A stretch of 64,000 nt of DNA from Rhodamnia argentea. Its lineage: Eukaryota; Streptophyta; Magnoliopsida; Myrtales; Myrtaceae. Below the pieces are notes generated by a model, which did no database searches, had not been told where the DNA came from, and worked only from the letters and a program-made list of their open reading frames with translations. The DNA is taken from contig NC_063151.1 of NCBI RefSeq assembly GCF_020921035.1, forward strand, positions 31,006,934 to 31,070,933, read 5' to 3'. This document shows positions 51,581 to 61,874 of the stretch, piece by piece (positions within the stretch are counted from its first letter, which is position 1; every line of letters begins with the position of its first letter). The translations under genes were made by a program, and so were the position numbers.

Positions 51581-52263
51581 GGAAAAAGCTACAAAAAATC
51601 CTAAACTATACCCGTTATGGCACATTTACCCCAATTTTTTTGTGACACAAAAAACCCTAAATTTGAGCCAATGTGTCACATTTATCCCAAACTTTTTCTT
51701 GTAATATCGGAAATCCTAAATTTGTATCAGTGTAACACATTTATCTCAAATTTTGGGGTAAATGTATCATACGCAAGGGTGTCAAAAAAGCCCACGTCAG
51801 GTGGGCCTACTCGGCCCGGCCCACCGTTAGACTTTTTTTAACACCAATGTTTTCTTTTTATTTTTATTTATTTTTTCTTTTTGTATTCTTTCATTTGATG
51901 TGTTTGTTAATTGATTTTGATTCCAAAAGAAGAAGAAAAAAAAAAGAATCGGACCAGAATCCGACCCGAGTCGGGCCCGATCAAGCTCGATCTTGTTTTG
52001 TTTCGGGCTGGGCCGAGACCCGACCCAGCCCGTTGACACCCCTAATCATACGGGTATAAATCTAGGGTTTTTACTTTCACAAAAAAATAGTTTAGGGTAA
52101 ATGTCTCGTATAGGTCTGGGTTTGTTGGTGTCAAAAAAAAAAAAAGTCTGGAGTAAATGTCACAAGGGTACAAGTTTGAAATTTTTGGCATCACAAAAAA
52201 AAATTTGAGGTAAATGTGTCACAATTAGCATAATTTAGAGTTTTCTGTGGTGTTTTTTTTCTC
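51581..52263. mobile_element. TIR element (aaatcctaaactat family) hosting a nested hAT-like MITE
   Basis: The left arm contains aaaatcctaaactat and ggcacatttacccc; the right arm holds the inverted counterpart (gtaaatgtgtcacaattagc, taatttagag). Sub-repeats of the arm occur two or three times on each side. Its middle is replaced by the insertion at 51774-52044. No clear target duplication. Confidence 0.65.
51774..52044. mobile_element. hAT-like MITE, 271 bp, with perfect 8-bp target duplication
   Basis: ATCATACG stands immediately on both sides (51766-51773 and 52045-52052). Terminal inverted repeats are CAAGGGTGTCAA and, read inward from the right, TAGGGGTGTCAA. Eight-bp duplications and a (C/T)A-GGGGTGTCAA-type end are hallmarks of hAT elements. 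Subterminal ggcccggccc/gggctgggcc blocks are also inverted. No transposase. Confidence 0.88.
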
Positions 52264-54800
52264 TTTATTATATTGCCTTGAAAGTCATTTTATTTAATCC
52301 TTTTGTCTTAGAATAATTTCTTGAGATCACGTTACAAGGAAGTTATTTTTATTTTTTTTTTCCTTTTTTACTTTTCATGTTGTTATTATATTGCCTTGAA
52401 AGTAATCAATTAAGAATATTTGTGAAATGGGCCATTTTGACAATTTTTTTTTTATTCTCGAATGACACATTCAATTATCGATATCAGATGAAAAACTCCT
52501 AAAACTTTTCTTTGAACTTGTCTATAATGAAATCGTTTAATTATGTTCGACAACATTCTATTTTAAAGTACAACTTTATTTCCTTACGCATTTATACTTA
52601 CGAAAATCCTAGTAAATCGTCTAAACCCCGGGCTTCATTTTGTAGTTGTCATTGCAATCATAATGTGCAACACGATCCTCTCAGACATAGCAAAGGTATT
52701 TACGACTTAATTTTCTCAAATAGCATAAATATTCGTTATCTTATTTTAAGAGCACATAGTGACGCTTTTTTTTATTAGCGACTTCATCAATTTCGTACCC
52801 AAAGAAGGTTCGAAGTACAAATTTATGCATTCACACCATATGGATAGCCAATTTTATTTCCAGTAATCCCTATGAATATAAACCGGCAGCGGTGCATGCC
52901 AAGATAGGGGTAAAAAAAAAAAACACAAATCGACGGAAGGTCTATCATTCTATACACGTAATGTAAAGAATAATAGAGATGTCTTGAAAATTTTTACTGG
53001 TGAATGTCAAATATCAAAATGACAAGAGAAGTCAAGCATGCTACGACTACGAGTCTCGGGCATAAGCACGGCAGGAAGACTCAATCATTAGGCCATGTGC
53101 TCAAATAAACTAACCATGTTTACCACCTCTCCTTTTGTTGCAAATGTATACCACTCTTCCTTGAAAAAAATTACTGACCTGATAAAAAAAATCAATGATT
53201 CTTTTTGCCACATGTCGACCCTCAATTACACGAGTAATTTTTTTTCTACCTGCAAATAATTTTTTAAGTTGTATATCGATCACATCATACCCACTAGGTA
53301 TCCTTTTATAAATAAAACACCGAAATACTTTCTCACTCCCGAGAGACAAGGCATATTGCTCTTTATCATAATAATCGCAGCGTCATGGTGTCCCGGAACG
53401 ACCAAAACATAGTAAACGGATAGATTCATATGATCAAGGCCTTTTCAGATCACGGAGTTATTAAGAGACGTTGCATGGAGAATTTAAGGTTTCAAAATGC
53501 TAACTTTCAGGACAATGGCTTCATGGTAAAGACATAGGGGAATGTGGATGACATTGCTTTCTGGTAAAAAGTCGAATAAAGCTCATTGTTTCAGAGCCTG
53601 AGGCAAAAGGAATAACTCAAGCAGCCTTTTCCCTGAAGAGGGGAATAATCAGTGAGCATCTCCCTGTCAAATTTTCCCACACTTAACCCAATGAAACCCT
53701 AGCTTTGGTTAACAGGTCGTGTTCATAAAGATCGTGACCCATCCTTTTTATTTCTTTACTTTTTTTTTGTTTTGTTTTTGGCCCCTGGATTGCAGAGATG
53801 AGAGATTGTTTAATTCAGTCATGCTTTGATATTTATTTAAAAAAAGTGTAGATTCACTTAGACAAGTGTGAGAGTATTCGACATACAAGGTATTTGAGAA
53901 AGTACAGAAAAGTCCTAAGTTGTTGTATTTTATTCGCTCTATAATACTTAAATTTTACACCGGAAAAAGAAAAGAAAAACAAAAGTTCACGCCGTATAAT
54001 CGTACACCATTCAACTCATCATGCTATTTCGAAACGTTGGGACCGACAAAGAATATATGAATTATGGTCGCGTATGAAAGTTTCCCTGACCATTCCTCAT
54101 CACTAGCATAGCAACATACACAACAGTTGAAGCGTTGGCTGCAATATTGTTAGCTTGCCTTTGCTCTTATCTTATTTGGTTACATCCATAGATGACGCGG
54201 AATCTCGCATTAGGCGAAGAACTTTTGCACGCCGAAAGATGTCAAAGCTGATTATGCTAAGTCAGTGCAGGTATCTCTACATCTCAATTTTCAGGATTGA
54301 AAAGTCGCATGAATCGTTTATACGGTAACTCTTTTGGAACATAATAAATATACGCTGCTTTTTTCAAATTTGTTTATTTGAAAGGACCCTTTGTAATGGA
54401 TTTGCACGCATGTTAAAATGACTATGTAGTGAAAATGAGAAAGAATTCACTTCACTGTAGTAAATCTGCTCTTCAAGTCGCAGTACGCCTAATGAAACGA
54501 AATGTCTGTGACTCTGCTGCTTCATTTGCTCGTGGACGTGAGGCAAAAGCGTAAACCCAAAACAGTCAAATGAATTTCACCTTTCTCTTATATTTTCCTT
54601 AGTTTCCTACATCTGCATTCTAAATCATTTCCTGTTGTAATGGAGTGAATATGAAAAACAGACTTATATGTACACAATGAAACGCTTAAAGGGCCTTGAA
54701 AGATACAACCCTAATAAATTGCTCATATCATCCTAGTAGTTAGTGGGCAACTTCCATTTTTTTTGGTTGTTTTTTTTTTGTTGGGGGGGGGACTTTTTTG
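52264..54800. other. Intergenic, nothing recognised
   Basis: The minus-strand ORF at 53110-53349 and others here have no domain I recognise. No RNA gene or clear element was seen. Confidence 0.5.
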
Positions 54801-54804
54801 GGGT

Positions 54805-55015
54805 TTTGCAATATATATTATTTGTAATTTCCAAACTCCTAAGTTTATGTAGGGCCCCATGAGGCCCCAATTATTTTTGTCATCTCTACAAAAGGCATCT
54901 CCTCTTATTACTCCCATCACTTGCTTTAGCTTCACTGAAATCTCTAGAACCCAAATCTGAAACCTAGTTCCATGTGAAACAAATCCTCAAGCTCAGCCAA
55001 ATCAATCCACTTCTT

Positions 55016-55046
<31 letters not shown>

Positions 55047-55098
55047 GCTTCTTCTTTTCTGCACCTCAAGCTATAGCACCACATCTATTTCTGCTCCA
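54805..55098 (+). promoter_or_regulatory. Promoter and leader of the C2H2 gene
   Basis: AATATATATTATTT at about 54810-54823 is a possible TATA box. A (CTT)n tract lies in the presumed leader at 55013-55060, just before the ATG at 55099. Prediction from sequence only. Confidence 0.35.
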
Positions 55099-56947
55099 AT
55101 GGCCAAGCCTAGACTCTCAAGAAAACCCCAAGAAACACACGAGACCGAGAGCAAAGATCTCCAGAAGCTAGAGAAATCATCCTCATGGACTGTAGTGAGG
55201 AGTTTCTTGAGCTTCAAGCATCTCCAAACACTGGAACAGCAACCGCTTAACCCGGACCATAAGCAGAAGAAGAAGCAAAGCCAGAAGCAGAAGCAGCAGC
55301 AAAGCCAGAAGCAGAAGCAGCAACAGGAACAAGCAGCAGTTGTGGAAGAAAGCAGCAGGAAGTGCAAGAAGATGAAGTGCTCAGGTTCGCTTTGCAGCAA
55401 CACAAAGGTCATGCAGAAACCGTCAGAAGTGATCACTGCTGAAGCCCTCAAAAGAAGGTCTTCAATGGGTTCGTTCAGCGGTGCTGGTATGAACACTAAC
55501 CATAGCTCGAGTTCGAGCAGATCCATAAAAGTTCCTCTGCAAGAGCTCAATGGGGTTGTGCCTTCTGCTACTTCGTCGTCGCTCTCGGCGTCTTCCAATA
55601 GTTCCTCCTATGGCGGGTCTTTCAGGGGAATGCCGTTCAGGAGATTCTCTGGCTGCTATGAGTGTCGAATGGTGGTTGATCCGGTTCTGGGTTTCACCAG
55701 AGACCCTTCCCTGAGATCCACCATTTGTTCTTGCCCCGAGTGTGGTGAAATCTTCATGAAACCCGACAACCTGGAGCTTCATCTCGCTGCTAGACATGCA
55801 GGTAATCCTATTCACGAGTCCCCGAATTATAGTCCTGTTCAATTTGTTTCTCATTATTGCTTCGGAATGTGGCCATCCCATCATCGTATTCGAGCGAGCG
55901 ATATTCGACGGTGCGGTTCCTACTAATTTAAAAGATACGGCTTTGGCCAGAGACTCAATGGACTGTCATTTCATCTTCCCTTCATTGTTAGGATCTTGAA
56001 AAATACAGTGTGAATAGTCTTCCTCACAATGTGCTACTCATTGAAGGATCACGGTGACATCGAAGCTTAAGCTATTTAGTAGTAACAAGCTTGTAGAGAG
56101 CGAATCATAGTAGTTTCTTGTGTGCTATAAAAAACTAAAGTTTACTCCACAATGGGATTTACGATCTAATTAGATTTTCTGGAAATGCAGAAACTGTCTG
56201 TCTGCACTTTCTCCAAAAACCAGAACTGGTCGTTGTAACTTGTTTTCAGTTTAGGCAGTCACCTATCTCTGTTCTGGCTATGGCTTATCTCATCAACTAA
56301 CTCAGCCAACTTCATTTTGATTTATTTGTTTTCCTTTATATGTAGTGTCCGAACTGGGTCCAGAGGACACGAGCAAGAACATTGTGGAGATCATATTCCA
56401 ATCCAGCTGGTTAAAGAAACAAGCACCCATTTGCAAGATAGACAGGATCCTCAAAGTTCACAACACCCAAAAGACCATCTCCAAGTTCGAAGAGTACAGA
56501 GACTCCATCAAGGCCAAAGCCACCAAGAAGAACCCCCGTTGCATAGCTGATGGGAACGAGCTCCTCCGGTTCCACTGCACCATGTTCTCTTGCTCGCTAG
56601 GCCTCAACGGCTCCTCCAATCTCTGCAACTCGATACCGCAGTGCAACGTGTGCAACATAATCAAGAGCGGGTTCAAGGTCGGCGAAGAGGGGGTCTTGAC
56701 CACTGCGACGAGCGGAAGAGCCCACGACAACGCGAGTTCGGCCATGAAAACAGAGGACGACGAGAAGAGAGCAATGCTGGTGTGCAGGGTGATTGCAGGG
56801 AGGGTGAAGAAGAACGCGGAAGGGAGCATGGAGGAGTATGACTCCGCGGCCGGGGCTTGTGGGTTGTACTCCAATTTGGATGAGCTGTATGTGTTCAATC
56901 CTAGAGCTATCTTGCCTTGCTTTGTCGTAATCTATAGGGGGTTCTAA
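55099..56947 (+). CDS. Plant-specific C2H2 zinc-finger protein with PARP-like C-terminal region
   Basis: Two exons, 55099-55801 and 56346-56947, join (GCAG|gtaatc, ttatatgtag|TGTCC) to 434 residues. The N-terminal half is basic and low in complexity, with a Lys/Gln tract at about residues 55-80 and Ser-rich stretches near 120-185. One C2H2 finger, CPECGEIFMKPDNLELHLAARH, sits right before the intron (Cys-x2-Cys-x12-His-x4-His); a second Cys pair (CYEC) lies about 34 residues before it. The C-terminal half has ELLRFHCTMFSCSLG, NVCNIIKSGF, an SGRAHD motif and ends with YNPRAILPCFVVIY-like sequence (here FNPRAILPCFVVIY). This matches an uncharacterised plant family (Arabidopsis At4g27240, At5g54630, At1g75710 from memory), whose C-terminal half I remember being assigned to the ADP-ribosyltransferase fold. 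Whether it has any enzyme activity is unknown. It is the only gene on the plus strand. Confidence 0.9.
55267..55345 (+). repeat. Coding minisatellite of about 27 bp (Gln/Lys-rich)
   Basis: The unit aaagccagaagcagaagcag plus a few bases is present twice in direct order, followed by more CAG/CAA codons. It encodes the Q/K-rich tract near residues 60-80 of the C2H2 protein and is likely to vary in length between alleles. Confidence 0.8.
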
Positions 56948-57460
56948 TAGCTTCTTCTTGCTTTCTTTTTGCTAATTTTTCTCTTCCTTTTCTTCACTGT
57001 GTTTTCTGATATCTTTTCCAGTTTTTCTATCTGCAATATCATGTTGAAGTGAGATTAATTGCTCCTTGGGGAAGATCTTTTCATGTTGCTCTTGGGGACT
57101 TGTTGTCTGTGAGATTTGATTTTGATAGGCTAGATAAAATTTGATAGATCTCTGGAAGGATCAATCAATAATGCTTCTGCGATTAAAATCGACCGATTCG
57201 ATCCTCACGGAGTACGGTGGTCCAAAAGCAATTCAAGAAGTGCAGCTTCACTTAGGCCAAACAGGGCAACCATGAGAAACAAAACGGTGCCAAACGAGGA
57301 GGTAGTTAATAGCAGAGGTACACAGATGGAATGAAGTGCCAGGGACAGGCGGGGCCAATAGGGTTTCCAGACAAATAAGGAAAAGTACTGGAGGGTCTTT
57401 CCTCATTTGGCTCAGAAAGTCTAATCGGAGCATCAAGTCTCTTATTGAGTACTCCTATTT
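56948..57460. other. 3' flank of the C2H2 gene
   Basis: T-rich sequence after the stop codon looks like 3' UTR to about 57150. Nothing else is seen. Confidence 0.5.
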
Positions 57461-58202
57461 TTAAGCTCTGCTTGTTTCGTGAAAAAATAAGCTATTTTTA
57501 AAAGATGAAAAGTCAAATTTCCAGTAAAATGACTATATTTTCCGGTGTTTGATTGAGACCCGAAAATGAATTGAAAAATATTTTCCGTCGTTTGATAAGG
57601 AAAATCTAATTTTATTTTTTGCATAGTCGTTTGGTTGAAAATTGCTTATGTGGACCCGATCATCCTACATAGCATTGCCATTGCTAGTGTGGACAATTTT
57701 TCTATTTTAAAAAAAATTAATATTTTTTTATTTATGATTTTTTTGTTAATCTTATTTTTTTATTTTATCTCTTCTTCTTTTTTCTTCTTTAATTTCTTCA
57801 TCAGCCGATTATCGGTCCCGATGAGGCAAGGTTTGGCCTAAGCAAGTCGGCCTCGGGCAAGGTCGAGGTAAGGTCGAGCCTATGGCTGGCAACCGGTGGA
57901 GGAAGTAAAAAAGAGAGGAAAATAAAAGAAACATAAGCATTATAAAAAAAGAAAAGAAAGAAAAGAAGAAAAATAAAAAAATAGTATAAAAGAAAATTAA
58001 TATAAAGAAATTGATGGAGCAAAGATGAGGGAAAATGTTTTCCTCTTCTCAAAAAGAGGAAAATATTTTCTCACTTTTGAAGGAGTTTTTTCATGAGTGA
58101 AAAATATTTTCCTAAACTAGTTTATTTTCTGTAAACCAAACGCCGGAAAACCCGAGAAACATTTTCCTGAAAGTTATTTTTCACGAAGCAGATGGAGCCT
58201 TA
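57461..58202. mobile_element. TIR element, possibly PIF/Harbinger-like, with MITE-type core
   Basis: The left end (TTAAGCTCTGCTTGTTTCGTG) and the reverse complement of the right end (TAAGGCTCCATCTGCTTCGTG) are clear inverted repeats, and both subterminal regions carry the attttccgg...gtttga type motifs. TTA/TAA occurs at each junction, compatible with a 3-bp duplication but not decisive. Inside, from about 57640, there is an acgtgga/catagca module, a pyrimidine tract, a GC-rich core (57790-57895) and a purine tract as in the Mutator-like MITEs. Confidence 0.7.
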
Positions 58203-58982
58203 ATTAAATTACACGTCTCGAGTTCCAAACGATATTTTTTTTTTGGGGTTTAGAGGGATACAAACTTGATATGCAGGCAAATCGTCCACATAAGGTGAAG
58301 GAAACTTCAAACTTGACAATGATGCTGAGAAGAAAGTACAAGATTCAATCTTACTTTAGGCTGGGCCAGACCAGCTTCTGGTCCTGTTTTTGTTCCATGA
58401 TGGTTGTCCCTCTTATCCTGCATAGACAGTCGCGCATGGCCTTCTTGCTTTGTGATGTGCAGTCTCACCATCTTCTTGACTCTTATTTTGTACTCGTTAT
58501 CTCATTATGTTCACTTTCTTGAACTCCGACAAGATTTTTAAGCGAGGATGGGCTCAATTAATGAGCGCTCTAACAGAGAGATTAGTGTCCATTTTGGCTT
58601 GGAAAACCACAACCCTGGCACTCATATAGAGGCATTGTTTCTAGCTAGTATCTTATACACCTACCCATTATTTCAGATTAAAAAAGCCATATACCCATAT
58701 AGGCGTACGACCTTTACATCAATTGACTCCACAATTTATGAACTTGAATTGACCCCACAATTTATGAACTTGAATTGACCCAGTGAATTTGCATATATGC
58801 TAGGAGACCTCGAGAGTTGAGTCGATACTATGACGACGCACTATTTGAGCATATTTTTTAATCCCTCTCGGGAGAATCCGGTATCGCACTGATCAGATGC
58901 ACTATCACTGCGAAAGGGCGGAATAAAGCCGAGTTAATCAACCAATTCAAAAAATCCACGTAAAGAATAAGCAAGTCAAATA

Positions 58983-59015
<33 letters not shown>

Positions 59016-61874
59016 TCAAGAGTAAACTTTGGCGCCAAAAGTGGAGTGGAGGGGCCACACTAGGAAATTTCTCTGAATTTTGTTACTAAATTATTGTTTC
59101 CAGCTTAGGAAAGAAAGAGGGAACAAAAAGGAGGCAAAAAAGATTGCCTTGCTTGAGAAAACTGAAAAAGCTCATATTTGCTCAGGCTCAGGCCACCATA
59201 AGGAAGGAGAGGTGGGATTGGTGAAATGATTGAGGAATGAAAGCAACAGAACATTGGCATGATAAAAGAGACTTCAACAAAGCCAACTAACAAAAGCATG
59301 ATAAAAGTCCTTGTAGAAAGCAAAGGATCAGACCCCATGTTCCGGTGCTTGATCCAAAAGTTGTGAGGTCGGGCTTGTTTGTCTCAGGGCGGGAGCAATC
59401 TGTGGGACCATCACCATAATTGAAGAAAGACCACGGGGACCATTCATGTTCTGCCAATCAATGGGGAATGAGTAAGGTGATCCATAATAAAACAGACAAA
59501 AGAAGAGATGAACATAGTACTCATCAACTTCCATTGAGATCGAGAAGTCCTAGTCATGTGGTAGACTAGACCATACACCATATGAGAACATGTGATCTTT
59601 GTACAGTTCTTGAATGTCCCTGAACAGTTTATGTCTTGTGCACTACTTCCGATAATCCTAAGCGAAGATGGAAAGAGATAAAAAAGTGCTGAGAAAGGAT
59701 GTCAGTATAGCTTGGAACAAGCATTAACTAGCTGCACTGCACTCCACGAAGAACTGGTACTGTTAATTGTTGAAGCGCTCTGATTGTGTGATCTCCACTG
59801 CATTTCAGGAGAAAGCAGAGATTACTCATGACTTCCACTGGAAAAACAGGGCGAATGCCCAAAATGGATTCTTTTGCGTCGTGTCTGGGAGATTCAGCTA
59901 ACCAGAATCGGGAACGTCATATCTGGGTGAAACATCTAGTCTCGAATGACTTTAGTTTCTCTCTGTCATGCTGTGAATCTATAATCACACAAATCAAGCA
60001 AGGGTTTAGGTCAGCCCTGTGAATCCATAATCAGTCCCAAATCAAGCATGCTGCCGGTGAGCCATTCAAAAGCTTTGCTACTTCCAAGCATAATCAAATT
60101 TCACCAGGCTTTCTTTTCCTGCCACATACAGAAGCAGAAGCGTGAAAACAGCTACCAAGACTTATTAATGTGATGTTAACAAGTCAAGAACCTGGATACC
60201 AACACCTCAAGTTGAATATTTGCAGGGACAATTTCGCCCTATCTAAACATATGCTTTTTTGATGTCCAACTATTGATGGATTCGAAGGCCTTGGTGTCGT
60301 TCCCAGCGCCACAGACACAGGGATAAACCACTACAGAACCACCCCAAAAAGGGAGGCTTTACTTTGCACCCCCATCATCTGTGGTGGTTGGTGCATATTC
60401 ACATTTCCTTGAAAGGAAGAGGGATTGGCTCTAGAATATGCTTACAGCAGGGTTTGACTAGCACAATTTCCATGGACAGCTACAATGGAGAAAGGCATGC
60501 AGGCCACAAGCTTCCGTGAGACGGAGATTCCCCTACCTAAGACTGATCTGGTCAATGCTAGCTCTAGTGTTTCAGGAAAGATTTATGGTAGAATCATGTC
60601 AGTCTACGCGCGAGGGTGTTGTCTCAGAACTACATCCATCAGCTGACATACGACCTCAAGCCTAACTGAATATGAGCCATCGTGGAACTGGTCCTGAACC
60701 AGGCATCCGGTGCCTTCCCATCTCTGACTTTCTGGACATCAGAAAGGACAATGTTCAAGGAAGTTTCAATCCTTAAGAAATCCATGCGTCACGAAAAAAG
60801 GTTAAAAATGTGGTGCCTGAATTTAACATCAAAACCACATGGATGCTGATGCACACAAAACACATGCTTCATTTCTGCTTTATCTGAAGCTTAAAATGTC
60901 TGATGTAAATAAATGGACACAAATTTTTAGAGTGAGAACCACCATCAAGTAATGACAACCAGAATTGAAACTGATTGTAAGTCCTTTTGAATTCACTATC
61001 TTCCTAAGGACTTGCAAAATCAATCTAGATTTGCTCTCTCGTCCAAAGTTGTCTTTCTTCTAATGATTAATTTGAATGATCTTATTGCATGCTTGTAATG
61101 ACATGCACATGTGCACTGATACTGTATAACAGTAAACATATCTTCGTGTATGTGCACACGGACTGTTGAAGAGAAATAATAACCTTGCAATTTTTCCGCT
61201 TCCTTTTCAACATTGCTTCCACTTTTCAGTTTGGAATGTACAAACTGTAAGGCTACATGTCAAAATTCAGAAGTATGCAATTCACAATCTTTACAGCCCT
61301 GTTGCTGATTCCAAGTCAGGCTTCTTCATTTGCAGACAAACCTTCAGACATAAAGGAAACTCTGTCGTAAGACCACATTGACTCTGTTTTAAAAGGACAC
61401 AAAAAGGAGAATTGGGAATTTCAATTCACCTCTGAATTTGGTGCATAATGTAGCTGCAAAGCAGCACCTGCCAGATTATGCTTCTCAGATATCAAGTCCT
61501 TGACTCCTTATGTACTCAATGTGGTGAATAGCAGATTCGTGTGCCTATGGAGGCTAGAACAATATGACATGTCTTCTTCACTTCCCTATAAGCATCTTAG
61601 ATTGAATTATTCACAGAGGGAGACACTCATAAATCTGAATTAGAAAGAAGGGAAGTTTGGGTACCTGTAAAGTGTAAGACGTACAAACATTTTAAGATTA
61701 TCTCAACAGGCATATCCTGGTGGAGTTTCTACTAGCTTTTCTGATGCGATAGGAAGCATCTACATCTTCCTTCCATGTGATCGCACAATTTCTGCAGAAA
61801 GAGCTATCTAGTATTTTTCATCCCTGAAAGTCATTTTTCCTTTAAATTAAAGCGCATGCTGGAAATCAAGACTT
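58203..61874. other. Long intergenic stretch, nothing recognised
   Basis: 3.7 kb of moderately GC-balanced sequence with no ORF of recognisable content. Minus-strand ORFs at 59105-59338 and 59328-59534 overlap and have no known domain. The part nearest 61874 is probably PPR 3' UTR. A non-coding transcript cannot be excluded. Confidence 0.5.
58982..59010. repeat. (TC)n microsatellite
   Basis: About 14 TC units followed by a short CA run. Confidence 0.92.

Noticed and set aside
59105..59534. Two overlapping minus ORFs (67-77 codons) that could be small secreted peptides
   Set aside because: No convincing signal peptide followed by a known peptide motif; left as unassigned.
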